A DNA stretch of 64,000 nucleotides, from contig NZ_JNWK01000026.1 in assembly GCF_000716445.1 (NCBI RefSeq), positions 32,747-96,746 of the forward strand, read 5' to 3'. The stretch is from Streptomyces wedmorensis. Its GTDB lineage: Bacteria; Actinomycetota; Actinomycetes; Streptomycetales; Streptomycetaceae. Shown one piece after another: positions 16,954 to 25,675 of this stretch; within the stretch, counting starts at the first letter, position 1; each line of letters starts with the position of its first letter. Below the pieces are notes generated by a model. It was not told the origin of the DNA, ran no database searches, and saw only the letters and a program-made list of their open reading frames with translations. The position numbers were made by a program, and so were the translations under genes.

Positions 16954-19900
16954 TCAGGCGTTCTCGGTGAACGCGTCCAGCAGCGATTCCCACCGCGCGC
17001 AGAGCGCGAGGACCCGGTCCCGGGAGACCCACGGCGGATACTCGATCCGCCCGGTCAGTCCCGATTCCCCGTGGTCGGTCAGCAGGACGGTCCAGGGCCA
17101 GCGCACGCCCAGCGGGGTCACCGGCAACGACCGTGCCGTGCATCCGGGGACGGACAGCGCGGGGGCCGGGTCGCGGTCCCAGGCGATGACCAGCGGTGCG
17201 AGGGATCCCGCCTCGCGCACGCCGAGTGCGGCCATCAGCGTGGGGAAGGGCACGCGCGACCAGGTGCGCGCCTCCGCCACGGCGTCCCGCGCCCGGCGCA
17301 GGGCCAGGGCCGGACCGGCCTCGCGGGCGTAGCCGGGGGGCGGGCCGAAGGGGACGGTCGTGAGGAGGTACCCGGCGGTGTCGACCGCGTCGACTCCGTC
17401 CCGGTCGGCGACGGCGAGCGCGAACCTGCCGTCCGTTCCGGCCAGTTCGCACAGCGGGTCGAGGGTGGCGGCCAGCACGACGGCGAACGCCGTCGTGCCG
17501 TCGCGGCGCGCGCGGTCGCGCACCCGGGACCACGCCCGTGCCCCGACGGTGAAGCCGTCGACCCGGCAGGAGTCCTGCACCGGGCCGGGCTCCGCCCGCT
17601 CGGGCAGCCAGGCGCGTGCCCGGTCGGCGGCCGCGCGCACGGCGTCCCGGCCCTCCGGGGAGTCGAGGTGGCGGCGCTGGCGGCGCGCGTACCCGGCGTG
17701 GCCGTGGTCCTCCGGGAGGGCGGGCGCGTCGCCGCTCAGCGCGGCGGCGAGCTCCTCCAGGACGATCCGGGCGCTCCACGCGTCGACGACGAGGTGGTGC
17801 CAGACGAGCAGCACCCGGACCGTGTCCGCCGCGGAGAGGACCGCGGCCCGCACGAGGGGGCCCCGGCCGAGGTCGAACGGCGGCCGCTGGAACTCGGCGA
17901 GCAGCCGTTCCCAGGCGTCGTCCACGTCCTCCCCGGACGCGACGGACCGCACGGTGACGGACACCGGCGCGCCGTCGGTCACGAACCGGGCGTCGTCCTC
18001 GTCCACGCGGCCCCGGAAGACGACGTGGCGGTCGAGGACCGCGGCCAGTTCCTTGGCCGTGCGCTCGGGGCACAGCGGGCCGGTGAACTCGACGGCCACG
18101 GACTCGTGGAAGGTTCCGGGGGGCGCGGCGCCGGTGAGTTCCGCCGCCCAGATGCCCGCCTGGCCCGGTGTCAGCGGGGACGCCTTCCCGGCGGCGCCCT
18201 CGTCACCGGACGTGTCCGCGGCGGGCAGTGCGGGGAGGCGTGCCGCGAGGGCCGCCAGGGTCGGTGCGGCGAGCACGTCGCCGGCGGTGACGGCCCGGCC
18301 GGTCGCGTCCCGCAGCAGCGCCGAGAGGCGCGTGGCCTGCAGGGAGTCGCCGCCCGCCTCGGCGAATCCGAGGTCGAGCGCCGACGCGGGGGCGTGGGTG
18401 AGCACGGTGCGGCAGGCGTCCTCGACGGCGCGCTCGTACCCGTTCAGCGCGGTCCGGGCCCGCGGCTCGTCCGAGGTGGGGAGGGCCGGGCGGTCGAGTT
18501 TGCCGTCGCTGGTCATCGGGATCCGTTCCAGCGCGAAGAAGCGCCGGGGCACGGCCTGCGGGGGGAGTTCGTCGGCGAGCCGCGCCTTGAGGCCGGTCCA
18601 CAGGTCGGCGCCGGCCGGGGCGGCAGCGTCGGCGAGCACCACGAAGGCGGTGAGGACGGACGGGCCGCCGGGGCTCGCCGGCCGGGCGAGGACGGCGACG
18701 TCCGCGATCTCGGCGCACCGCCGGAGCGCGGCCTCCGTCTCGGCCGGTTCGATCCTGACGCCGTCGATCTTGAGCTGGTCGTCGATCCGGCCGAGGAAGG
18801 TCAGTTCGCCCGTGGCGTCGGCGACGACGATGTCGCCCGTCCGGTACATGAGGCCGTCGCCGTCGGCGGCCGGCACGAAGCGTTCCGCGGTGCGGTCGGG
18901 GTCGTGGAGGTAGCCGAGGGCGACGCCCGGTCCCGCGACGCACAGCTCGCCGGGGCGGCCCTGCTCCACCGGCGCGAGCCGGTCGTCGAGGACGAAGCCG
19001 CGGTTGCCCTCGACGACCGCGCCGATCGGGGTGCGCTGCTGCGGCTCGGCGCAGTGGTCGGGGACGGTGTACAGGGTGGCGCAGACCGTGGTCTCGGTGG
19101 GCCCGTAGCCGTTGATCACGACCAACCCCGGGGTGTTCTCCCGCAGTTCCACCAGGAGGCCCAGCGGAATGGGCTCGACGCCGGTCAGCAGCCGCCGGAG
19201 GCGCGGGACGGGCCGGGCGGCGTCCGTCCGGTCGCCGGCGGTCCGGTCGCGCAGCGCGGTGAGGAACTGGGGCGGCAGGTAGGCGGAGTCGACGCGCCGG
19301 TCGGCCAGGTGGTCGAGCGTGGCGTCGATGTCGCGGCGGTACGCGTCGGGGACCGGCACGACGGTCCCGCCACTGGTGAGCGCGCTCCACATCTCGTACA
19401 CGGACACGTCGAAGCCGGGCGACGTCCACCAGCTGTGCCGTGCCCCGGGGCCGAGCGGCGCCCGGCGCTGGAACGCGGCGAGCAGGGTGTGGACACCGCG
19501 GGCCGGGACCACGACGCCCTTGGGCCTGCCGGTGGATCCGGAGGTGTAGATGACGTAGGCCGGGTCGTCGCCGTCCGTGGCGGGGGCGTGCCGCTCGGGG
19601 CCGGGCGAGCCCACCGGGGGCGGGGTCGTCAGGAGGGGTGCGACGGCGCGCACGTCGTCGTCGCCGGCGCGGAGGACGACCGAGAGCCGGGCGTCCGTCA
19701 GGATCTGCTCGCGCCGCTTCGCGGGCCCGGTCACGTCGAGCGGGATGTACGCGGCGCCCACGGCGGTCGCGGCGAGCACGCCGACGACGAACAGCGGCCC
19801 CACGGGCATCTCGACGGCGACGAGGTCGCCCGCGCCGACGTTCCGCGCGGCCAGCCGGTCCGCGAGGGCGGCCGCGGCGGCGGCCGTCCGGCGGTAGTCG

Positions 19901-19989
19901 ACCGCCCCGTCGGGGCCGGCGAACGCCTCCTGGTCGGGGTGGGCCGCGGCGGTCTCGACGAACGCCTGCCACAGGTTCCGGTGTGTCAC
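16954..19989 (-). CDS. NRPS with domain order adenylation-carrier-condensation (A-PCP-C)
   Basis: 1011 aa. The A domain (about 1-500) has YVIYTSGSTGRPKGV, FDVSVYEMWSA, NGYGPTETTVCATLY and MTSDGKLDRPAL. The PCP carries AEAGGDSLQATRL. The C-terminal condensation domain has the intact HHxxxD motif (WHHLVVDAW). The pocket read by eye is D-V-Y-Y-L-G-G-V-C-K, for which I cannot name a substrate. With C at the end it probably passes its aminoacyl unit to the carrier of the next protein. GTG 19989 has GAAGG about 8 nt upstream; the open frame continues further upstream without NRPS homology. An inverted repeat sits just upstream. This is probably the first gene of the leftward operon. Confidence 0.92.
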   Translation of the reverse strand: MTHRNLWQAFVETAAAHPDQEAFAGPDGAVDYRRTAAAAAALADRLAARNVGAGDLVAVEMPVGPLFVVGVLAATAVGAAYIPLDVTGPAKRREQILTDARLSVVLRAGDDDVRAVAPLLTTPPPVGSPGPERHAPATDGDDPAYVIYTSGSTGRPKGVVVPARGVHTLLAAFQRRAPLGPGARHSWWTSPGFDVSVYEMWSALTSGGTVVPVPDAYRRDIDATLDHLADRRVDSAYLPPQFLTALRDRTAGDRTDAARPVPRLRRLLTGVEPIPLGLLVELRENTPGLVVINGYGPTETTVCATLYTVPDHCAEPQQRTPIGAVVEGNRGFVLDDRLAPVEQGRPGELCVAGPGVALGYLHDPDRTAERFVPAADGDGLMYRTGDIVVADATGELTFLGRIDDQLKIDGVRIEPAETEAALRRCAEIADVAVLARPASPGGPSVLTAFVVLADAAAPAGADLWTGLKARLADELPPQAVPRRFFALERIPMTSDGKLDRPALPTSDEPRARTALNGYERAVEDACRTVLTHAPASALDLGFAEAGGDSLQATRLSALLRDATGRAVTAGDVLAAPTLAALAARLPALPAADTSGDEGAAGKASPLTPGQAGIWAAELTGAAPPGTFHESVAVEFTGPLCPERTAKELAAVLDRHVVFRGRVDEDDARFVTDGAPVSVTVRSVASGEDVDDAWERLLAEFQRPPFDLGRGPLVRAAVLSAADTVRVLLVWHHLVVDAWSARIVLEELAAALSGDAPALPEDHGHAGYARRQRRHLDSPEGRDAVRAAADRARAWLPERAEPGPVQDSCRVDGFTVGARAWSRVRDRARRDGTTAFAVVLAATLDPLCELAGTDGRFALAVADRDGVDAVDTAGYLLTTVPFGPPPGYAREAGPALALRRARDAVAEARTWSRVPFPTLMAALGVREAGSLAPLVIAWDRDPAPALSVPGCTARSLPVTPLGVRWPWTVLLTDHGESGLTGRIEYPPWVSRDRVLALCARWESLLDAFTENA

Positions 19990-20363
19990 GGGGAGACCTT
20001 CTCGAGTCGTGGTGTGAGCACACTTCCCCCTCGACTCGGCCGTCTGCTCGCCGGCCGGCCGCCGTGTGGGCGGACCGGTCGGTGCCTGGATTGGAGCACG
20101 CAGGGTCGCCCACTGGCCATGGATTCGTATCTCGCCGAACGCGCTGGACCGTCTCTCCGGGCGCGTGCTTTGATGCGGGACGAACAGGACAGTGCCATGA
20201 CCGTTCTTCCATGGGGTCCCCATCACCCGGACGCTGTCCTCGTCGACGCGGATGGCGACGTCCTGCGCTGCACCGGAGCGGCCGGCCGCTCGCTGAGCCC
20301 CTTCACGTGAAAGTCGCATCACGCCGTTTCGGCGTCGCCGCACCACCACTTCACGGAGCGAAG
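19990..20363. other. 374-bp divergent intergenic region between the NRPS operon and the ATP-grasp gene
   Basis: No convincing gene; the open frames lack ribosome sites or domain homology. It must carry the promoters of the leftward NRPS operon and the rightward ATP-grasp gene. A nested inverted repeat at 20003-20038 lies at the NRPS side. Confidence 0.6.
20003..20038. repeat. Nested inverted repeats upstream of the NRPS operon
   Basis: CGAGTCG (20003-20009) pairs with CGACTCG (20032-20038). Inside, GTGTG and CACAC flank AG (20012-20023). It begins next to the ribosome site of the A-PCP-C gene and could be an operator or an mRNA leader hairpin. Confidence 0.4.
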
Positions 20364-21608
20364 ATGCGATACCTCATTCTCAATCGGACCGCCCTCACCA
20401 TGCGCCGCTACGACCTGTGGCTGGGGCCCGAGCACGAAGTGGTCCTCGTCACCGCCGCCGCCGCGGTGCCCAAGGACCCGGCCGAACGGGCCGCCGTACT
20501 GGCCGGATACGCCCACGTCGAGTGCGTCGAGAGCTTCCACTTCGACCCGGCCGTCGACCGGCTGGCCCTCGAACTGCACGAGAAGTGGCACTTCGACGAC
20601 GTGCTGGCCTTCGCGGAGTTCGACCTGATGCGCGCCGCGCGGCTGCGCGCCTCCATGGGGATACCCGGCCACGCGCCGGAGGACGTCATGGCGTTCCGCG
20701 ACAAGTTCGCCATGAAGGAGCGGCTGGCGGCGGCGGACGTGCCGCTGCTCCCCTTCGCCGCCGTCACCTACGCGACGGACGTCCTCGACTTCGTCGCGGA
20801 GCACGACTACCCGATCGTGGTCAAGCCGCGCCGCGGTGGCGGGTCGATGGACGTGGAGGTCCTGCGCGGGCCCGAGGACCTGACGGGGCTCTTCGAGCGC
20901 AACCCCGAGCTGGGCACCGACGACGGCGCCCACCTGCTGGCCGAGACGTACCTCGACCACGAGCTCTTCCACATCGACGGAGTCCTCGTCGACGGCGAGG
21001 TCAGGATGGTGTGGCCGTCCAGTCAGGGCGACACCACCTGCCTGGACATAGTCAACGGCCTCTCGCTGCGCAGCTCCCTCATGGATCCCGAGGACCCGCT
21101 CACCGAGCCGCTGCGGGAGATGACGCTCGCGGCGCTGGAGGCCCTTCCCACGCCGGGCAGTTGCGTCTTCCACGCGGAGATCTTCCGTGACCGCCAGGGC
21201 GACGCGGGTCTCGTCTTCAACGAGATCGCGGTCCGGATGGGCGGCGGGATGATCGAGGACATGCTCGAACTCGGCTTCGGCGTCAAGCCGCACGAGGTGT
21301 ACTTCCGGTCCCTCGGCGGCAACAACCCGCCCGAGGTCCCGGAGCGCCCGCTGCGGATCGCCGGCGTGACGCTCTTCCCGCCGCGCCCGGGGACGCTCGT
21401 CGAGATCCCGGAGGAGTGCCCGGTCCCGGACGTCGCGGTCTACAAGAGCTACGCCAAGCCCGGGACGGTCATGTCCGGCGCGCAGTTCAGCACGGACAAG
21501 ATCGCGTCGGCGCTGGCGACGGGCGGGTCGCGCAAGGAGGTCGAGGACGTGCTCGCCGAGGTGCACGCCTGGTTCGAGAAGGCGGCGGTCGTCACCGACA
21601 CCGTCTGA
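20364..21608 (+). CDS. ATP-grasp carboxylate-amine ligase
   Basis: 414 aa. The N-terminal Rossmann-like part starts MRYLILNRTAL. The ATP-grasp core has YPIVVKPRRGGGSMDV (nucleotide-binding Lys and Gly-rich loop), LLAETYLD, CVFHAEIFRD and LVFNEIAVRMGGG, the last being the metal-binding E/N-x-x-x-R region. It resembles L-amino-acid ligase and BtrJ/DdaF-like proteins that form amide bonds outside the assembly line. ATG 20364 has GGAG 5 nt upstream. It is divergent from the NRPS operon and ends at a strong bidirectional hairpin, which makes it the likely right boundary of the cluster. Confidence 0.88.
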   Translation: MRYLILNRTALTMRRYDLWLGPEHEVVLVTAAAAVPKDPAERAAVLAGYAHVECVESFHFDPAVDRLALELHEKWHFDDVLAFAEFDLMRAARLRASMGIPGHAPEDVMAFRDKFAMKERLAAADVPLLPFAAVTYATDVLDFVAEHDYPIVVKPRRGGGSMDVEVLRGPEDLTGLFERNPELGTDDGAHLLAETYLDHELFHIDGVLVDGEVRMVWPSSQGDTTCLDIVNGLSLRSSLMDPEDPLTEPLREMTLAALEALPTPGSCVFHAEIFRDRQGDAGLVFNEIAVRMGGGMIEDMLELGFGVKPHEVYFRSLGGNNPPEVPERPLRIAGVTLFPPRPGTLVEIPEECPVPDVAVYKSYAKPGTVMSGAQFSTDKIASALATGGSRKEVEDVLAEVHAWFEKAAVVTDTV

Positions 21609-21635
21609 TCCGGGCTTTCGCCCGCGGGCACGGGG

Positions 21636-21675
21636 CAGGGGTCGCCCGGCGGTCGGTACCGCCGGGCGACCCCTG
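21636..21675. terminator. Bidirectional terminator hairpin at the cluster boundary
   Basis: Perfect 18-bp arms (21636-21653 and 21658-21675) with a 4-nt loop CGGT. It lies 28 bp after the ATP-grasp stop and 24 bp before the end of the converging protease gene. Confidence 0.85.
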
Positions 21676-21698
21676 TCGTTCACGCCGTGTGGCCGGGG

Positions 21699-23309
21699 TT
21701 ACTTGACGTTGATCGCGGTCCAGGCGGAGGCGACCGCGTTGTACTGGGTGCTGCCGGCGCCGTACAGGTCACGCGCGGCGTTCAGGGTGGCCGTGCGGGC
21801 GCCCGAGTAGCCGGTGGTGGAGGTCATGTAGGTGGACAGCGCCTTGTACCAGATCTTGTACGCGGCGGTGCGGCCGATGCCGGTGACGGTGGAGCCGTCG
21901 TAGGTCGGCGAGTCGTAGGTGACGCCGTTGATCGTCTTCGAGCCGCTGCCCTCGGAGAGCAGGTAGAAGAAGTGGTTGGCCGGGCCCGAGGAGTAGTGGA
22001 CGTTGAGGCGGCCGACCGACTTCGACCAGTAGTCGGCGGACTTGCCGTCCTTGCTGGGCTTGTCCATGTAACGGAGCGGCGTGCCGTTGCCGTTGATGTC
22101 GATCTTCTCGCCGATGAGGTAGTCGCCGGCGTCGGTGGCGTTGCCCGCGTAGAACTCGACCGAGGTGCCGAGGATGTCGGAGGTGGCCTCGTTCAGGCCG
22201 CCGGACTCGCCGCTGTAGCGGAGGTTGGCGGTGGAGGAGGTCAGGCCGTGGGACATCTCGTGGCCGGCCACGTCGATGGACGTGAGCGGGTGGGTGTTGT
22301 TGATGCCGTCGCCGTAGGTCATGCAGAAGCAGCTGTCGTCCCAGAAGGCGTTCACGTAGGCGTTGCCGTAGTGGACGCGGGAGTAGGCGGCGACGCCGTC
22401 GCCGCGGATGCCGTTGCGACCGAGCTCGTTCTTGTAGAAGTCCCAGGTGAGGGCCGCGCCGTAGTGGGCGTCGGCGGCGGCGGTCTCGCGGTTGGACGCG
22501 AGGCCGTTGCCCCAGGTGTCGGTGGAGTTGGTGAAGAGGCTGCCGGTGCCGGACGTGCCGCCGTTCAGGTCGTACGTCTTGTGGCCGCCGCGCAGCGCGT
22601 CGGTGAGGGTGTACGAGCCCGAGGTGCCGAGGGTGACCTGGCCGGCGTACATGGTGTTGCCGGTGCCGGTCTCGATCATCTCGTAGGCGTAGAGCTCCTT
22701 GCCGGTGGTGGCGTCGGTGACGACCTGGCGGCGGCTGGGGGTGCCGTCCTGCTGGACGCCGGTGACGATCGTCTCCCAGGCGAGGACGGGCTTGCCGGTG
22801 GCGGCCCAGATCACCTTGCGGGCGGTGGAGGCGGCCTCCGAGGCGTTGGCGCCGGAGGCGAGGGCGGCCTGCTTCGCGGTGGCGGACGGGACCGCGGCGG
22901 TCGTGGTCGCCACGGATATGCGGGCCTCGGTCGCCTTGGTGGTGGAGCGGGCGCCCGACTTCTTCTGGTGGACGACCAGGTCGCCGCCGAGGACCGGCAG
23001 GCCCTCGTAGGTGCGCTCGTAGCGCGTGTGGACGGTGCCGTCGGCGTCCTTGACGACGTCGCGGACGACGAGCGCCTCCTTGCCGGACAGGCCGATGGCC
23101 TTGCCGGTGGCGGCGGCACCGGCCTGGGCCTCCTGGACGGCCGCGGCGCGCTGGCTGCCGGAGAAGGCGAGCGCGGTGGCTCCGGCCTCGCGCTGGGCGT
23201 CGGCGTTGGCGGATCCGGTCTGGACTCCGACGACGACCATGGCGGCCGAGGCGAGCAGGGCGGCGGCGCGGGCGGTGGTACGGCGGTGCGAGGACTGCTG
23301 GCGGGTCAC
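21699..23309 (-). CDS. Secreted M4-family (thermolysin-like) zinc metalloprotease
   Basis: 536 aa pre-pro-protein. A signal peptide (about residues 1-35, HRRTTARAAALLASAAMVVV) is followed by an FTP-type propeptide (about 50-210) and the catalytic domain. HEMSH supplies two zinc ligands and the catalytic Glu, GGLNEATSD the third ligand Glu, and VHYSSGPANH the transition-state His. GTG 23309 has AGGAG about 7 nt upstream. It should be an extracellular protease released by propeptide cleavage. It converges on the ATP-grasp gene and is outside the cluster in function. Confidence 0.95.
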   Translation of the reverse strand: MTRQQSSHRRTTARAAALLASAAMVVVGVQTGSANADAQREAGATALAFSGSQRAAAVQEAQAGAAATGKAIGLSGKEALVVRDVVKDADGTVHTRYERTYEGLPVLGGDLVVHQKKSGARSTTKATEARISVATTTAAVPSATAKQAALASGANASEAASTARKVIWAATGKPVLAWETIVTGVQQDGTPSRRQVVTDATTGKELYAYEMIETGTGNTMYAGQVTLGTSGSYTLTDALRGGHKTYDLNGGTSGTGSLFTNSTDTWGNGLASNRETAAADAHYGAALTWDFYKNELGRNGIRGDGVAAYSRVHYGNAYVNAFWDDSCFCMTYGDGINNTHPLTSIDVAGHEMSHGLTSSTANLRYSGESGGLNEATSDILGTSVEFYAGNATDAGDYLIGEKIDINGNGTPLRYMDKPSKDGKSADYWSKSVGRLNVHYSSGPANHFFYLLSEGSGSKTINGVTYDSPTYDGSTVTGIGRTAAYKIWYKALSTYMTSTTGYSGARTATLNAARDLYGAGSTQYNAVASAWTAINVK

Positions 23310-23492
23310 GCGGGCTCCTTCGCTGCAAAGCGTGGGGGTTGTGGGGGTGGTGATGCGGGTGTGAGCGTGCCAGCGAAGTCGCTCGTTTGACAGGTCTGCA
23401 ACAAGGATTTGACCAGCTGTTGTCCGAAGGACAGATAACTATGTTCGCTATGCGGCGAGTTCGGCGCCCGTGTGCCCGCCTTCGGGCAACGG

Positions 23493-23530
23493 AAAGCCCC
23501 CCGGAGAAGCCACACGCTCCGGGGGGCTTT
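23493..23530 (-). terminator. Terminator downstream of ku
   Basis: 14-bp perfect arms AAAGCCCCCCGGAG (23493-23506) and CTCCGGGGGGCTTT (23517-23530) with a 10-nt loop. It lies about 90 bp past the ku stop on the leftward transcript. The 312-bp gap 23310-23621 holds this hairpin and the protease promoter region, and no gene was seen there. Confidence 0.8.
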
Positions 23531-23621
23531 GGTGCCGCTTCGAGACTCTTGAGGGGATTCGGGAGCCTTCAGGACTCCGGGCGGCCGGGCCGCGGCGGGG
23601 GGCCGCGCGGCCCGGCGGCGC

Positions 23622-24731
23622 TCAGGCCGAACGCTTGCGCGTCGTCGCCTTCTTGGCCTGCGTCTTCGCCGGGGCCTCCTTGGCGGTCGACCTCTTCGCC
23701 GCCGCCTTCTTGGCCGTCGTCTTCTTCGTCTGCGCCTCCTTGGCCGGGGTCCCGGCCGCCGACGTCGACTTGCGCGCGGGGGCCGTCGCCTTCTTCGCCG
23801 CCGTGCGGGAGGTGGACTTCTTGGCGTCCGTGGCCTTGGGCGCGCGCGTGGTGCGGGTCGCGCCGGAGCGCGGGGTGCGGGGTAGCAGCGGGGTGACCTC
23901 GGCGACCTCCTCCGTACCGGCGCCGTCGCCCGCTCCGGCCGTCTCGCCGCGCGCCTCCCGCGCCGCCCGGACGCTGCTCTCCAGGGCCGCCATGAGGTCG
24001 ATGACCCGGCCACCGCCGGGCTCCTCCCCCGGCTCCGGCGGCGCGACGCCCTCGCCGCCCTCCGCCTTCGCGGCGATCATCTCCTCCACCGCGGTGCGGT
24101 AGTCGTCGTGGAGGGTGCTGATGTCGACCTCGCCGAGGGTGGACATCAGCGCGTCCGCCAGGTCGAGTTCGGCGTCCCGGACGGAGACCGGGGACTCGGG
24201 GGCCACGCCCTCCGGGGCCCGGATCTCGTCCGGCCAGAGCAGGCCGTGCATGGCGATCACGTCGTCCACGACCCGGAGCATGCCGAGCCGCTCCCGCCCC
24301 CGGAGGGCGTACTTCGCGACCGCCACCTTGTCGCTGCGCTTGAGCGCCTCGCGGAGCAGGGTGTACGGCTTCGCCGCGGGCACGCCGTTCGCCGACAGGT
24401 AGTACGCGGCGTCCATCCGGAGCGGATCGATCTCCCCGGCCGGCACGAACGTCACGATCTCGATCGTCTTCGCCGTGGGGAGCGGCAGCGCGGCCAGGTC
24501 CTCGTCGCTGATCGGGATCATGGCGCCGTCGGCGTCCTCGTACGCCTTCCCGATCTCCGCCTGCGGGACCTCCTCGCCGTCCAGCTCGCACACCTTCTTG
24601 TAGCGGACGCGGCCGCCGTCCTCGGTGTGGATCTGGCGGAACGAGACGGACCGGCTCTCGGTGGCGTTCACCATCTTGATCGGAATGCTGACGAGCCCGA
24701 AGGAAATGGCGCCGTTCCAGATGGATCGCAC
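23622..24731 (-). CDS. ku: Ku, DNA end-binding protein of non-homologous end joining
   Basis: 369 aa. The Ku core starts at once with MRSIWNGAISFGLVSIPIKM and continues through KKVCELDGEEV and LRMDAAYYLSANG to the dimer ring region (about 1-260). A C-terminal tail of roughly 100 residues is rich in Lys, Ala and Thr (KKATAPARKSTSAAG-like), as in many actinobacterial Ku proteins, and probably adds DNA affinity. GTG 24731. It is divergent from the LigD-type polymerase gene across 50 bp and works with it and the ligase in repairing double-strand breaks. Confidence 0.96.
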   Translation of the reverse strand: MRSIWNGAISFGLVSIPIKMVNATESRSVSFRQIHTEDGGRVRYKKVCELDGEEVPQAEIGKAYEDADGAMIPISDEDLAALPLPTAKTIEIVTFVPAGEIDPLRMDAAYYLSANGVPAAKPYTLLREALKRSDKVAVAKYALRGRERLGMLRVVDDVIAMHGLLWPDEIRAPEGVAPESPVSVRDAELDLADALMSTLGEVDISTLHDDYRTAVEEMIAAKAEGGEGVAPPEPGEEPGGGRVIDLMAALESSVRAAREARGETAGAGDGAGTEEVAEVTPLLPRTPRSGATRTTRAPKATDAKKSTSRTAAKKATAPARKSTSAAGTPAKEAQTKKTTAKKAAAKRSTAKEAPAKTQAKKATTRKRSA

Positions 24732-24781
24732 GGTTCTCGCCTTTCCAGCCGAAGGGTCCGGAAACGTGGGATTCTCATCGT

Positions 24782-25675
24782 ATGACGCCCATCACAGAGG
24801 TGGAGGGGCGCCGGCTGGCACTCAGCAACCTGGACAAGGTGATCCACCCGGCCACCGGCACCACCAAGGGCGAGGTCCTCCACTACTACGCGACCGTGGG
24901 GGCCGCGATCCTGCCGCATCTGCGGGACCGGCCCGTGTCCTTCCTGCGCTATCCGGACGGCCCGGAGGGGCAGCTCTTCTTCACCAAGAATCCGCCGCCG
25001 GGCACGCCCTCCTGGGTGAGGACCACACCCGTCCCCCGTTCCGAGGATCCCCGGGCCCGCCAGGTGGTGGTCGACGACCTGCCGTCGCTGATCTGGGCGG
25101 CGAACCTGGTCGTGGAGTTCCACACGCCGCAGTGGCGGGCCGCCTCCCCCGCCGTCGCCGACCGGCTCGTGTTCGACCTCGACCCCGGGGCGCCCGCGAC
25201 CGCCGTCGAGTGCTGCCGGGTCGCGTTGCACCTGCGCGAGCGGCTGGCGGCGGACGGCCTCGACGCCTTCGCCAAGACCTCCGGGTCCAAGGGCCTCCAC
25301 CTGCTCGTCCCGGTGACACCGGCACCCTCCGCGCACGTGTCGGCGTACGCGAGACGGCTCGCCGTCGAGGCGGAGGGCCTCCTGCCGAAGCTGGTCGTGC
25401 ACCGGATGACCCGGGCCCAGCGCCCCGGGAAGGTCTTCGTCGACCACGGCCAGAACGCGGCCGCCAAGACCACCGCCACCCCGTACACCCTGCGGGCGCG
25501 GACGCTCCCCACCGTCTCGGCGCCCGTCACCTGGGAGGAGGTGGAGCGCTGCGCCGCCGCAGGGAACCCCGGGCCGCTCGTCCTCCTCATGGACGACATC
25601 GCGCCACGTCTTGCGCGGCACGGGGAGCTCCTGGAGCCGCTTTTCGCGCCTGAACGGGCGGGGGACGTGCCGTGA
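24782..25675 (+). CDS. ligD: LigD-type primase/polymerase domain protein
   Basis: 297 aa, a stand-alone polymerase domain of the archaeo-eukaryotic primase superfamily. LSNLDKVIHPATGTTKGEVLHYY is the family start. FDLDPG supplies the metal-binding Asp pair, SGSKGLHLLVP the nucleotide site, and KVFVDHGQNAAAKTTATPYTLR the third Asp and basic strand. In mycobacteria the same domain is fused to a nuclease and ligase; here it is separate. It adds nucleotides at Ku-bound ends. Its stop overlaps the ligase start (GTGA at 25672). Confidence 0.93.
   Translation: MTPITEVEGRRLALSNLDKVIHPATGTTKGEVLHYYATVGAAILPHLRDRPVSFLRYPDGPEGQLFFTKNPPPGTPSWVRTTPVPRSEDPRARQVVVDDLPSLIWAANLVVEFHTPQWRAASPAVADRLVFDLDPGAPATAVECCRVALHLRERLAADGLDAFAKTSGSKGLHLLVPVTPAPSAHVSAYARRLAVEAEGLLPKLVVHRMTRAQRPGKVFVDHGQNAAAKTTATPYTLRARTLPTVSAPVTWEEVERCAAAGNPGPLVLLMDDIAPRLARHGELLEPLFAPERAGDVP

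Noticed and set aside
20000..20349. N-terminal extension of the A-PCP-C NRPS up to 20349
   Set aside because: The extra 119 residues have no NRPS homology, and GTG 19989 has a ribosome site and starts where A domains start.
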